Shown here piece by piece: positions 27,433-35,686 of a stretch of DNA of 64,000 bases; position 1 is the first letter of the stretch, and each line of letters starts with the position of its first letter. The position numbers and the translations under genes were made by a program. The DNA lies in contig JADJHU010000015.1 in the NCBI GenBank assembly GCA_016707425.1, positions 186,001-250,000 on the forward strand, read 5' to 3'. This DNA comes from Gammaproteobacteria bacterium. Its GTDB lineage: Bacteria; Pseudomonadota; Gammaproteobacteria; Steroidobacterales; Steroidobacteraceae. The notes below the pieces were generated by a model. That model did not search any database, had not been told where the DNA came from, and was given only the letters and a program-made list of their open reading frames with translations.

Positions 27433-30121
27433 GCGGCGGCGCAGCCGGCGCCTGCAGCTCGAGTCGCACGTGCACGCAGCCCGCATCGCGGCTCTCGACA
27501 CGAAAACCACTCGCCTCGGCCAGATGCAGCATGCGGGCGTTCTCGGCGAGCACCTCGCCGTGGAGGATCTGCGTGCCCCGGGCCCGGCAGTAGCGGACGA
27601 GCTTCGCGAGCAGGATCGACCCGAGGCCGCGCCCCTTGAGATCCGAGCGAACCAGGACGGCGAACTCCGCGGCGTGATTTTCGGGATCAGTGTGGGCGCG
27701 CGCGACGCCGAGTGTCTCTGCGTCACCCCGTTCATCCACGCCCAGCGCGATGAAGGCCATCTCGCGTTCGTAGTCGATCTGGGTGAGCCGCGCGAGCTCC
27801 GAGCCGGGCAGCGTCCGCACCGTGCGGAAAAACCGCGTGCGCATGTCCTCAGGCGAGATGCGCGCGAGGAAGGCCTCGTGCAGCAGCCGGTCCTCCGGCC
27901 GGATGGGGCGCAGCAGCAGCTCCCGGCCCTCGAATTCCGCCCGTTCCTCGAGCTCGCGCGGGTACGGCCGGATGGCGAGACGCGCAGCACCCCTTTCCGG
28001 CGCCCGGGCCACACGGACGCGCGCATCGAGGGCGATCGCGCCCTGCTCGTCGACGAGGAGGGGATTGATGTCGAGCTCGATGATCTCGGGCACGTCGGCG
28101 GCGAGCTGCGCGAGCTGCACGAGCGCGAGCTCGAGGGCGGCGTGGTCGACGGGCGGGCGATCGCGATAGCCGGCGAGCAGCCGCGCGATGCGGGTGCGAC
28201 CGATGAGGTCGGCGGCAAGTGCGCGGTTGAGCGGAGGCAGGGCGATGGCTTCATCGGCAATCGCTTCGACGGCGGTCCCGCCCTGCCCGAAGAGGATCAC
28301 GGGGCCGAAGGTCGCGTCGCTCGCAATACCGGCGATGAGCTCATGCGCGCCTCCCCGGCGCACCATGCGCTGCACGGTGAAGCCTTCGAGCCGGGCGGCG
28401 GGCCGGAGCTCGCGGCAACGCCCCAGCATCGCATCGACGGCCGCCTCGAGCGCGTCGGGCGAGGCGATGTCGAGCGCCACACCGCCCACGTCGGACTTGT
28501 GCGTGATGTCGGGCGAGAGGATCTTGAGGGCAACCGGAAACCCGAGCTCGCGTGCTGCACACTGCACCTCCCCGAGGTCGCGCGCGATGCGCGTCTCGAC
28601 GACCGGGATGCCGTAGGTGCCGAGCAGCTGCTTCGACTCGGGCTCGCTCAGGAGCTCGCGCCCCGCCGCGAGCGCCGCATCGATCAGCCGCTGTGCCGCA
28701 GCCGCATCGGGCACGAAGGACTCCGGGATCGACGGCGGCGTCTCCATGAGCTGGCGCTGGTTCTCCCGGAAGCGAACCATCTGCATGAAGGCACTGACGG
28801 CCTCCTCGGGGGTCTCGTAAGTCGGGATGCCCGCCTCGGTGAAGATCTTCGTGGCATGCCGGACGGCAGCGGCGCCCATCCAGCAGGCAAGCACCGGGCG
28901 GCCCGCCGCAGCGAGCGCCGGCGCGCAGACGCGCGCGATGGTGCTCGCCGGCACGATCGCCGTCGGCGCGTGCAGGAAGAGCACCGCATCGACGCCGGGG
29001 TCAGTGACCAGCGGCCCGAGCGCCTCGAGATACCGCTCCGCGGGCGCATCGCCGATCACGTCCACCGGATTGCCGCGCGACCAGATGGCAGGCAGGACCG
29101 CATCGAGTGCTGCCAGCGTTTCCGGAGTCAGGCGTGCCAGTGCCCCGCCCCGCGCCGCGAGCTCATCGGTGGCCATGACAGCCGGACCGCCGCCGTTGCT
29201 GAGAATCGCCAGACGCCTGCCCTCGAAGGGCCGCAACCGCGCGAGCGTCTCCGCCGCCTGGAAGAGCTCGCGCGTCGTATCCACGCGCAGCATGCCGGCA
29301 CGGCGAAACGCCGCATCGTAGATTTCGTCCGCTCCGGCGAGTGCGCCGGTGTGCGACGCGGCCGCCTTCGCGGCTTCGGGTGCACGCCCCGCCTTCACGA
29401 CGATGACGGGCTTGTTGCGGGCCGCCGCACGCGCGGCGGACATGAACTTGCGGGCATGACGGATCGACTCGATGTACAGCAGGATGGCGCGCGTGCCGGG
29501 ATCGCTGGCCAGATGATCGAGCAGGTCGCCGAAGTCGACGTCGGCGGAGTTGCCGAGTGAGATGAAGTGCGAGAAGCCGATACCGCGCGCCCTCGCCCAG
29601 TCCAGCATCGCCGTGGTCAGCGCCCCGGACTGTGCGATGAAGGCCAGCGTGCCGGGCAGTGCGGCCGCATGCGCGAAGCTGGCATTCAGGCCGACGCCCG
29701 GTACCAGCAGCCCCACACAGTTCGGACCGAGGATGCGCAGCAGATGCGGGCGCGCAGCCTCGAGCATCACCGTCGCATGACTCCGTCCATCGGCAGGCCG
29801 TCGCGCCTCCAGCCCCGCGGTCAGCACCACTGCCGCCCGCGTGCCACGCGCACCGAGCTGCGCGACGATCGCGGGGACGGTCGGCGCCGGCGTACAGATC
29901 ACCGCGAGATCGGGCGCCTCGGGCAGCCCGGCGATCCCAGGAAAACAGTGCACTCCGGCCACTCTCGTGCGCTTCGGGTTCACTGGCCAGATCGGTCCCG
30001 AGAAGCCTCCGCGGAGGAGGTTCCGCATGACGGTCGCACCGAGGCTCCGCGGGCGGTCGCTGGCGCCGATCAGCGCCACCGAGCGCGGATGGAGCAGGCT
30101 ATCGAGGTTCCGGGTGCTCAC
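27410..30121 (-). CDS. Pat-type protein acetyltransferase: ADP-forming acyl-CoA synthetase-like domains with a C-terminal GNAT domain
   Basis: About 903 residues with the YfiQ/Pat architecture. The CoA-binding domain has HPRSVALIGASDRP. The ligase-CoA domain has GPNCVGLL and QSGALTTAMLDWA, with the phosphohistidine-type SHTGALAG. An ATP-grasp domain follows (ALKILSPDITHKSDVGGV, LDINPLLV). The last 170 residues are GNAT (IRPEDRLLHEAF, VRSDLKGRGLGSILL). Enzymes of this form acetylate lysines, for instance on acetyl-CoA synthetase. The retained SHTG histidine suggests the synthetase part may not be dead. I prefer the GTG start (VSTRNLDSLLHP) at 30121; a longer frame reaches 30163. Divergent from the predicted sRNA. 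Confidence 0.88.
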   Translation of the reverse strand: MSTRNLDSLLHPRSVALIGASDRPRSLGATVMRNLLRGGFSGPIWPVNPKRTRVAGVHCFPGIAGLPEAPDLAVICTPAPTVPAIVAQLGARGTRAAVVLTAGLEARRPADGRSHATVMLEAARPHLLRILGPNCVGLLVPGVGLNASFAHAAALPGTLAFIAQSGALTTAMLDWARARGIGFSHFISLGNSADVDFGDLLDHLASDPGTRAILLYIESIRHARKFMSAARAAARNKPVIVVKAGRAPEAAKAAASHTGALAGADEIYDAAFRRAGMLRVDTTRELFQAAETLARLRPFEGRRLAILSNGGGPAVMATDELAARGGALARLTPETLAALDAVLPAIWSRGNPVDVIGDAPAERYLEALGPLVTDPGVDAVLFLHAPTAIVPASTIARVCAPALAAAGRPVLACWMGAAAVRHATKIFTEAGIPTYETPEEAVSAFMQMVRFRENQRQLMETPPSIPESFVPDAAAAQRLIDAALAAGRELLSEPESKQLLGTYGIPVVETRIARDLGEVQCAARELGFPVALKILSPDITHKSDVGGVALDIASPDALEAAVDAMLGRCRELRPAARLEGFTVQRMVRRGGAHELIAGIASDATFGPVILFGQGGTAVEAIADEAIALPPLNRALAADLIGRTRIARLLAGYRDRPPVDHAALELALVQLAQLAADVPEIIELDINPLLVDEQGAIALDARVRVARAPERGAARLAIRPYPRELEERAEFEGRELLLRPIRPEDRLLHEAFLARISPEDMRTRFFRTVRTLPGSELARLTQIDYEREMAFIALGVDERGDAETLGVARAHTDPENHAAEFAVLVRSDLKGRGLGSILLAKLVRYCRARGTQILHGEVLAENARMLHLAEASGFRVESRDAGCVHVRLELQAPAAPPLSVPRPS

Positions 30122-30209
30122 GGCGAGGACACTCCATTCACCGTACGTATGGCGGGACAGCACTCAGGCCGGACATGCGGGCACGCCGGAATATTTTTCG
30201 ACACTGTCC

Positions 30210-30238
30210 GGAACTTTCGGGGTCCCGGTTCGTCTTAC
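30210..30238 (+). promoter_or_regulatory. Sigma-E/AlgU (RpoE)-type promoter
   Basis: GGAACTTT (GAACTT at 30211-30216) is followed after 16 bases by TCTTA at 30233-30237 (GTCTTA including the preceding G). This is a close match to the extracytoplasmic sigma-E consensus GGAACTT-N15/16-GTCTAA. It lies just upstream of a hairpin-rich stretch that ends in a rho-independent terminator, so it should drive the small RNA. Seen by eye; no start site is measured. Confidence 0.72.
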
Positions 30239-30242
30239 TTCA

Positions 30243-30358
30243 CGAGCGTGATACACGCTCCCCGCTTCCCTCCCTGAGCGGGTCATAACCCGGTTCACGA
30301 GACCTGTGCCGGGCTAGTGTCCCCGGTGATCTCAGTCATGAGGTCACCGGGGTTTTTT
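30243..30358 (+). ncRNA. Predicted small regulatory RNA (Spot 42/ErsA-position, sigma-E-type promoter)
   Basis: About 116 nt between the promoter above and the terminator. Predicted stems: GAGCGTG/CACGCTC at 30244-30260, then CCCGCT/AGCGGG (30261-30282) with an exposed loop TCCCTCCCTG that could pair with Shine-Dalgarno sequences, then CCCGG/CCGGG (30289-30313), then the terminator. Known context: E. coli spf (Spot 42) and P. aeruginosa ErsA lie between polA and engB, and ErsA is AlgU-dependent. The same neighbours and promoter type are present here, with the pat-like gene inserted next to polA. The 5' end is inferred. The 3' end is antisense to the last codons of engB. Confidence 0.72.
30321..30358 (+). 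terminator. Rho-independent terminator of the sRNA
   Basis: A near-perfect 14-bp stem (CCCCGGTGATCTCA with TGAGGTCACCGGGG, one T-G pair) closes a GTCA loop and is followed by six T (30353-30358). The T run is on the plus strand only. The hairpin overlaps the stop codon and final codons of engB on the other strand. Confidence 0.9.
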
Positions 30359-30938
30359 GTGCTTGCAGAAGGGCTCTCAGCACAGACTGCGCCTCGGCGA
30401 TGCCCGTCTTTGCCTTGGCAGAGAAGAGCTGCACGCTCGCCCGACCGCCGAGCACCCGCCGCGCAGTCTCGAGCGCCCGGAGCCTCTCTGCAGCGCCAAG
30501 CTTGTCGGCCTTGCTCAGGAGCACGTGCACGGCGCGGCTTTGCGGATCCGCCCAGGCGATGAGGTCCTCGTCACCTTGACCGACTCCTCGCCGGGCATCG
30601 ACCACCAGGATCAGGCCCCGCAGCGACTCGCGGGCGCGCAGCCCTTCGAGAAGCGGCACCCACCGCACGCGCTCCGCCTGCGGCACCTCCGCATAGCCAT
30701 AGCCCGGCAGATCGACGACCCGGCAGCCCGCGGCGAGAGCGAAGAAATTCACCAGCCGTGTCTGCCCGGGCGTCTTGCTCGTGCGGGCGAGCGCATGGCG
30801 CTGCACGATGGCGTTGATGGCACTCGATTTGCCGGCATTGGAGCGCCCGGCGAAAGCGACTTCGGCACCCACGTCGGGCGGGAACTGCCCGGGTACGGCG
30901 GCGCTCAGGAGAAAATGGGCTGAGGGATAGCGGCTCAT
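30336..30938 (-). CDS. engB: Ribosome biogenesis GTP-binding protein EngB (YihA/YsxC)
   Basis: A 200-residue TRAFAC GTPase needed for large ribosomal subunit assembly. G motifs: GRSNAGKSS (G1), KTPGQT (G2 region), DLPGYGYAEVP (G3), LLSKADKL in place of the usual TKxD (G4), and FSAKAKTG (G5). Length and N terminus (YPSAHFLLSA) match the family. The gene is divergent from cytochrome c4, and its 3' end overlaps the sRNA terminator on the opposite strand. Confidence 0.95.
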   Translation of the reverse strand: MSRYPSAHFLLSAAVPGQFPPDVGAEVAFAGRSNAGKSSAINAIVQRHALARTSKTPGQTRLVNFFALAAGCRVVDLPGYGYAEVPQAERVRWVPLLEGLRARESLRGLILVVDARRGVGQGDEDLIAWADPQSRAVHVLLSKADKLGAAERLRALETARRVLGGRASVQLFSAKAKTGIAEAQSVLRALLQAQKTPVTS

Positions 30939-31024
30939 TTAAGCTGTTGAGTCTAGTGTATAATTCTTTCTTCTGCGCACTGCGCAAACGCCCACGATCA
31001 ATTCCCTCAGGGGGGCTCTCGAGA

Positions 31025-31669
31025 ATGTCCATCAGAACGCATCTCGCCGCGGCGGTGCTGGCCGTTGCCGTGGCGCCCGTCGTCTTCGGCGCCGAAACCG
31101 GCTCAGCCCAGGCGGGCGCCGAAAAAGTCATGGTCTGCATGGCCTGTCACGGCATGAACGGCAACAGCACGAATCCGGAATGGCCGACGCTCGCCGGCCA
31201 GAATGCGGCCTACATCTCGAAGCAGCTCGAGCTGTTCAAAGAGGGCAAGCGCACCAATGCTCTCATGTCGCCGATGGCGCTGGCACTCTCCACACAGGAT
31301 ATGGCCGACATCGGCGCCTACTATGCCCAGCAGACCCCCACGGGACAGGAGGCTGCGCCGTCCCCGCACCCCGGGGCGGGCCAGGCACTCTACCGCGGAG
31401 GCGATACACAGCGCGGCATTCCCGCGTGCATGGCCTGCCATGGCCCGACCGGACACGGCAACCCCGCGGCCGGCTATCCGGCACTTCGCACCCAGCACGC
31501 AGTCTATACGACGAAGCAGCTCAATGATTACGCAGGTCAGAACCGCTACCGTGATGCTGCAGGGAAGATCGAGACCACGCCGACTTCGTCGATGATGGTG
31601 ACCATCGCCCAGCGCCTCACTCCCGAGGAGGTGAGCAATGTCGCCACATACATCCAGGGAATGCGCTGA
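31025..31669 (+). CDS. Cytochrome c4 (periplasmic dihaem cytochrome c)
   Basis: A 214-residue exported protein with a Sec signal peptide (hydrophobic to about residue 22) and two CMACH haem-binding sites about 100 residues apart, each followed by a class I c-type domain with a distal methionine. Cytochrome c4 carries electrons to terminal oxidases. ATG 31025 is chosen over a longer frame (30947) because it begins the signal peptide. A TATAAT at 30959-30964 lies in the divergent region with engB. The order engB - cc4 - dsbA is the Pseudomonas one. Confidence 0.93.
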   Translation: MSIRTHLAAAVLAVAVAPVVFGAETGSAQAGAEKVMVCMACHGMNGNSTNPEWPTLAGQNAAYISKQLELFKEGKRTNALMSPMALALSTQDMADIGAYYAQQTPTGQEAAPSPHPGAGQALYRGGDTQRGIPACMACHGPTGHGNPAAGYPALRTQHAVYTTKQLNDYAGQNRYRDAAGKIETTPTSSMMVTIAQRLTPEEVSNVATYIQGMR

Positions 31670-31698
31670 GCGCACTGCACGATCCTGAAAGGTGCTCC

Positions 31699-32556
31699 AT
31701 GCTTCGCAGCCTGCCCATCTGTCTGAGCCTGCTCCTCAGCATCGCTGCGTGCGGGCGCGAGCCGACACCCGTTGCGTCGAACGCTCCGGCGATCGCGCAG
31801 GCAGCCGCTGAGGCACCGCGGAGCGCTCAGCCCGCAAGCGTGCCGGCCGAAGCACAGGTCACGGCTTCACAGGAGTCCGCCGGCGAGACCGAGACCGCGA
31901 ATCAGGCGGAACCTGGCAACGCGAATCTCGAGCGCCTGACGCAGCTGCCCACCGTGGCCCGCCTTCCGGACGGAGGACGCTGGAAGGCCGGCACGAACTA
32001 CCGGCCACTCGTGCCGGCGCAGCCGACGAGCTCGCCCCCTGGCAAAGTGGAGGTCGTTGAAATCTTCTGGTACGGCTGCGGACACTGCTATGCACTCGAG
32101 CCCTTCCTGCAGAGCTGGGACAGGAACAAGCCGGCTTATATCGACTACGTGAAAGTCCCGGTCATGTGGGGCCCGGTACACCGGGCGCACGCCCGCCTCT
32201 TCTATACGCTGAAAGCCCTCGGCCGTGAGAAGGACCTGACGCCCAAGGTGTTCGATGAGATCCATCGGCGCGGCAACATGCTGGTGGCAAACGACGAAGC
32301 CCAGACACGGGCACTGCAGCTGGCCTTCGCCAAAGCGAACGGGATTTCCGAAGCGGATTTTCTGAAGGCCTATGACGGCTTCAGTGTGAACACCTGGCTG
32401 CAGCAGGCCGAGCGGCTGACGCGGGCGTATCGCGTCGAAGGTGTGCCACTCATCGTGATCAACGGCAAGTACATCACCGACGTCGGCATGGCCGGCGGAC
32501 ACAGCGAGCTGCTCGCTCTCATCGACGATCTGGCCGCGGCCGAACAGCGCCACTGA
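31699..32556 (+). CDS. DsbA-like thiol:disulfide interchange lipoprotein
   Basis: A 285-residue thioredoxin-fold protein with active site WYGCGHCYALEP (CGHC) and cis-proline segment EGVPLIVINGKYI. It introduces disulfides into envelope proteins. Unusually, the N terminus is a lipoprotein signal (lipobox IAAC) followed by an Ala/Glu/Gln-rich linker of about 75 residues, so the enzyme is probably tethered to a membrane rather than soluble. It is 29 bp downstream of cytochrome c4 and likely co-transcribed. Confidence 0.92.
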   Translation: MLRSLPICLSLLLSIAACGREPTPVASNAPAIAQAAAEAPRSAQPASVPAEAQVTASQESAGETETANQAEPGNANLERLTQLPTVARLPDGGRWKAGTNYRPLVPAQPTSSPPGKVEVVEIFWYGCGHCYALEPFLQSWDRNKPAYIDYVKVPVMWGPVHRAHARLFYTLKALGREKDLTPKVFDEIHRRGNMLVANDEAQTRALQLAFAKANGISEADFLKAYDGFSVNTWLQQAERLTRAYRVEGVPLIVINGKYITDVGMAGGHSELLALIDDLAAAEQRH

Positions 32557-32611
32557 CCCGCCCCCACAGCCCGGCGCAGACCCGAAAGAGCGGAACGCCA
32601 GCCGTGCAGCC

Positions 32612-33589
32612 ATGTTGAGCGTCTTCGTCTGCGGTCCACAAGGCCTGCTCCGCCACGAGCCCGAGGCAGACGGCCCGGCGATTCCCGATGAGGCGCTCTG
32701 GGTGGATCTGCTCGAGCCGACTCCCATGGAGGAGCGTCACGTCGAGGAGCGGCTGGCCATCGGGGTCCCGACACGCGAAGAAATGCGGGAAATCGAAGCG
32801 TCGAACCGCCTCTACGAAGAAGGCGGCGCGCTGTTCATGACAGCAACCGTCGTCACCAAACTGGACACCGACGTCCCCGAGAACGCGCAGATCACCTTCA
32901 TTCTCGCTGGCCGGCGCCTGATCACCAACCGTTACGTGGACCCGCTGCCCTTCAGGCGCTTCGTGAGCTACGCGGGACGCCACCCCAGCATCTGTGTCTC
33001 CGCCCCGATGATGCTCGCGGGCCTGCTCGAGGCCATCATCAACCGCATCGCCGACAGCATCGAGCGGGTCGGCGCCGATCTCGACCGGACCTCGGAAGAG
33101 GTCTTCGCCGGTTCATACCGCCGCGCCGCATCGCGCGACTTCCGCGTTCTGCTGCAGCGCTGCGGCCAGAATGGCGAGCTCATCTCGAAGACCCGTGAAA
33201 CCCTCGTCAGCCTCGCCCGGCTGCTGGCTTTCCTGCAGCAAAGCACAGGCCAGGAGGGCGTCACGCAGGAGGTGCGCTCGCGCTACCGCACGCTGTCGCG
33301 CGACGTGCTGGCCATGTCCGACCACGCGTCGTTTCTCGGCACCAAGGTTGCCTTCATCCTCGATGCGACGCTGGGGATGATCAACATCGACCAGAACAAT
33401 ATCCTCAAGATTTTTTCGATGATCACGGTATTCCTGCTGCCTCCGTCCGTGATCGCGGCCTTCTATGGCATGAACTTCCCGCACATCCCCGGGCTCGGCG
33501 CGCCCTGGGGGCACTGGGCAGCACTCGGGATGATGCTCGTCTCCTCGATCGTGCCCTACCTCATTTTCAGGCGTCGCGGATGGCTCTGA
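32612..33589 (+). CDS. corA: CorA family divalent cation transporter
   Basis: A 325-residue CorA/2-TM-GxN transporter for magnesium (or cobalt/nickel). The cytoplasmic part is mixed alpha/beta (WVDLLEPT, then a long helix). The two C-terminal transmembrane segments flank the signature YGMNFPHIPG, and the end is basic (FRRRGWL). Transcribed in the same direction as dsbA and separated by about 55 bp. It is the last host protein gene before the tRNA/ICE junction. Confidence 0.93.
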   Translation: MLSVFVCGPQGLLRHEPEADGPAIPDEALWVDLLEPTPMEERHVEERLAIGVPTREEMREIEASNRLYEEGGALFMTATVVTKLDTDVPENAQITFILAGRRLITNRYVDPLPFRRFVSYAGRHPSICVSAPMMLAGLLEAIINRIADSIERVGADLDRTSEEVFAGSYRRAASRDFRVLLQRCGQNGELISKTRETLVSLARLLAFLQQSTGQEGVTQEVRSRYRTLSRDVLAMSDHASFLGTKVAFILDATLGMINIDQNNILKIFSMITVFLLPPSVIAAFYGMNFPHIPGLGAPWGHWAALGMMLVSSIVPYLIFRRRGWL

Positions 33590-33626
33590 CCGCCAGCGCC
33601 GTCCTGCGCTAAACTTGCGCCTGCGT

Positions 33627-33665
33627 GCGCCCGTAGCTCAGCTGGATAGAGTGGCAGCCTCCGAA
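33627..33665 (+). pseudogene. Broken 5' half of a tRNA-Arg(CCG) gene (att-site remnant)
   Basis: The sequence matches the intact tRNA-Arg downstream over the acceptor 5' strand, D arm and anticodon loop (GCGCCCG, AGCTCAGCTGGATAGAGT, CTCCGAA). It differs in the anticodon 5' stem and stops matching just after the loop: the 3' stem that should read GCTGC is GAAAT. No cloverleaf can form. A break inside the anticodon loop is typical of tyrosine-integrase crossover sites, so this is probably the scar of an integration event. Confidence 0.75.
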
Positions 33666-33752
33666 GAAATCAAGGGGAGGTTCGAAGCACGCTACAATGC
33701 GCAGCGGAATCAAGAGGTTCTGAACGTACGCTCTTGATGCCGCGCTGGTGGA

Positions 33753-33772
33753 GTGACCAAGGCGTGACCAAA
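33753..33772 (+). repeat. Paired GTGACCAA repeats left of the tRNA (possible integrase arm sites)
   Basis: Two direct copies of GTGACCAA start at 33753 and 33764, an 11-bp spacing. A similar pair occurs in inverted orientation on the other side of the intact tRNA (33961-33977). Paired arm-type sites flanking a core are usual for lambda-type integrases. Function is inferred. Confidence 0.45.
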
Positions 33773-33816
33773 CGCCAATCGGCTCTCGTAAGCCGGACAG
33801 ATAGACGTTCAAGCAC

Positions 33817-33893
33817 GCGCCCGTAGCTCAGCTGGATAGAGTACTGCCCTCCGAAGGCAGGGGTCACTGGTTCGAATCCAGTCGGGCGCGCCA
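33817..33893 (+). tRNA. tRNA-Arg (anticodon CCG)
   Basis: A full 77-nt cloverleaf with encoded CCA. Acceptor GCGCCCG pairs with CGGGCGC, discriminator is G. The D arm is GCTC/GAGT, the anticodon stem CTGCC/GGCAG with loop CTCCGAA gives anticodon CCG, and the T arm is CACTGGTTCGAATCCAGT. It is the intact copy at the ICE boundary, and its 3' end probably overlaps the attachment core. Confidence 0.96.
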
Positions 33894-33960
33894 ATCCAAT
33901 AAAATCAAACACTTGCGAGAGGCACACCGAGCCCGAATTGCCCCAAACGCAATTCGTTTT

Positions 33961-33977
33961 TGGTCACTCCTGGTCAC
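33961..33977 (-). repeat. Paired TGGTCAC repeats right of the tRNA (possible integrase arm sites)
   Basis: TGGTCAC occurs at 33961 and 33971, a 10-bp spacing. On the minus strand this reads GTGACCA twice, inverted relative to the pair at 33753-33772. It overlaps the 3' end of the DUF2274 frame. Role as integrase arm sites is inferred from position and symmetry. Confidence 0.45.
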
Positions 33978-34390
33978 TCCCGATCACACGCCGCGCCTAC
34001 GTTTGAGCACGATGGGGGCAAGTTGCTTAACGTGATGCTGTCGTGGCGCCGCAAATAGTAGCTTCCATCAGCAAGATCGACGCACCGCGCAAGGCCACCG
34101 GGGTACCGCAGAAGGCGGCTTTGTGTGATCAGCGCGCCGGCGCGTCCGCAGCTCGCGGTGATGGCTGCTTTGGCCTCGCCGCTACGCTTCCTGAACGCTC
34201 GATCCCGCGCCATGAACGCATCCAGCATGTGCGGGATCAGCGCCGTGGCATCGACCGCTTCCCCGTAAGTCTGCGCGTGCAGGGCGGCATAACGGTCCAG
34301 CTCGTCCCTGAGACTGACCCAGCAGATGAACGTCATCTTGACGCTCTCGCTCTTGGGCAGTGGCCCAAGCCGCAGTTTGCGATTGCTCAT
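33974..34390 (-). CDS. DUF2274 domain protein (trbI-adjacent, ICE conjugation cluster)
   Basis: The first 75 or so residues (LRLGPLPKSESVKMTF, DELDRYAALHAQTYGEAVDA, LIPHMLDAFMARDRAF) match the short DUF2274 proteins found after trbI in many Tn4371-like and IncP-like clusters; their function is unknown. The frame continues for about 60 more residues of unrelated sequence to the element edge, so the C terminus may be an artefact of truncation at the junction. The ATG overlaps the trbI stop (ATGA). Confidence 0.75.
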   Translation of the reverse strand: MSNRKLRLGPLPKSESVKMTFICWVSLRDELDRYAALHAQTYGEAVDATALIPHMLDAFMARDRAFRKRSGEAKAAITASCGRAGALITQSRLLRYPGGLARCVDLADGSYYLRRHDSITLSNLPPSCSNVGAACDRE

Positions 34391-35684
34391 CGTGACGGTC
34401 CCCTCTGAAAGAACAGCGGCTGGTAGGGTCGCAGCACCAGATCACGGTTGACGATGACACGCACTGGCAATCCAGGGCGGCTCGTCAGCGTGGGCTGAAT
34501 GTTCATGTTCCGGCGGGCCATCTCCTGACCGATCTGATTCACGCTGTCCTGCAAGCTGTCGCGGCCGGCGATGAGGATTCGATCGCCGTCGCGGGTTTCA
34601 GGCGCGGCGAGTTCGGCACCGACACCGAGTAGCGTGGTCAGTGCGGCACCGGCGAAGATGCGATCCCAATGCCAATCGACGCCATCCTGCAAGCCGGCGT
34701 AGCCGGCCGGATCGGTGCCGGCCAGGTTGTCGAGCTGGACGGAGGACGTCGGGCAGGATCACGCGATTCCCACCACTTGCACCCGCGTCTGCCCATAGCT
34801 CACCTGGCTGTTGTACCGGCCCAAGATGCGCGCGCCTTGCGGGATCAGCAGATAGCTACCGGATGCCGTGTCGTAGACCGGCTCCGCAACCGTGGCGATC
34901 ACATCCCCGGCAGGTCGGAATTGATGCCCGTCACCAGTGCGGCCGCGATCACGGTGCCGGCCATCACTTGGTACGGTGAGACAGGCAGCCGAAGATCCCC
35001 GGAATTGCGGATTTGCGTGGAACCGGCGTTGCTCAGGAATGCTTCCTTCTGGTCCTGCCGATTCTGCGCGACGGTTGGATCGGTGGACTGGGCGGCGGTC
35101 GAGGTCAGCCCGGCGGCCAGGGCATCGAGGCCGGCCATACTCGAAGCCGGTACGCTCATCGCATCCTGCACCGGAATCGCCGTGGCCCGCTGGCCGCCCG
35201 ACCGGAAGAACACGGACGATGCCGCCGCTTCCTCGGCCTCCTTGACCCGCGCCAGGCGTTCAGCCTCGGCCGGGTCATAGCCGGGCTGCTCGTAGCCCAG
35301 CGCCTGCTGCTCGGCGCGGAGAATCGGCGCTCCAAGGTCGCCGGGCAGAGGTTCGCCCAATTGCGGCACGTCGGGCGGCAACGCCGGCAAGGTCGGCGGC
35401 AGTTGCGAGTAATCGGCGGGCAACTGCGCCAACCCTTCCGTGCGCGCCACGCGCTCGACGTTGTACACCTCGGCCGGCGCGCTCGCGCTGCGACTCTTGG
35501 GCGGCCGCAGCGACCACATGGTTGCGCCCAGCACGACTGCCGCCACACCACCGGCAAGTACGGCCAACATACGGCGGTTCAGCCGCGTGACCGGCCGCGG
35601 TTGCGCACGCAACGCCACCTGCTCGGGCGCGACCTTCGGCTGCGGGTCGGGTGAACGCTGGCCGGCGGCATTGGCCTCGTCCAT
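34387..35684 (-). pseudogene. trbI: TrbI/VirB10-like conjugal transfer protein, frameshifted
   Basis: TrbI spans the inner membrane and periplasm as the VirB10-like core of the type IV secretion channel. The first frame (35684 to about 34905) has one membrane segment (residues about 38-55), a Pro-rich linker and SPYQVMAGTVIAAALVTGINSDLPG. The conserved continuation (VYDTASGSYLLIPQGARILG, SYGQTRVQVVW) is in a second frame, and GLQDGVDWHWDRIFAGAALTTLLG to the end is in a third (ATG 34692 internal). Breaks lie near 34905-34908, 34770 and 34745, each a one- or two-base loss. All conserved blocks survive, so decay is recent or the sequence has errors. Confidence 0.85.
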
Positions 35685-35686
35685 CG

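Noticed and set aside
33670..33927. Minus-strand open frame across the tRNA-Arg
   Set aside because: It reads the tRNA backwards and gives the familiar spurious TGFEPVTPAFGG-type peptide; not a gene.
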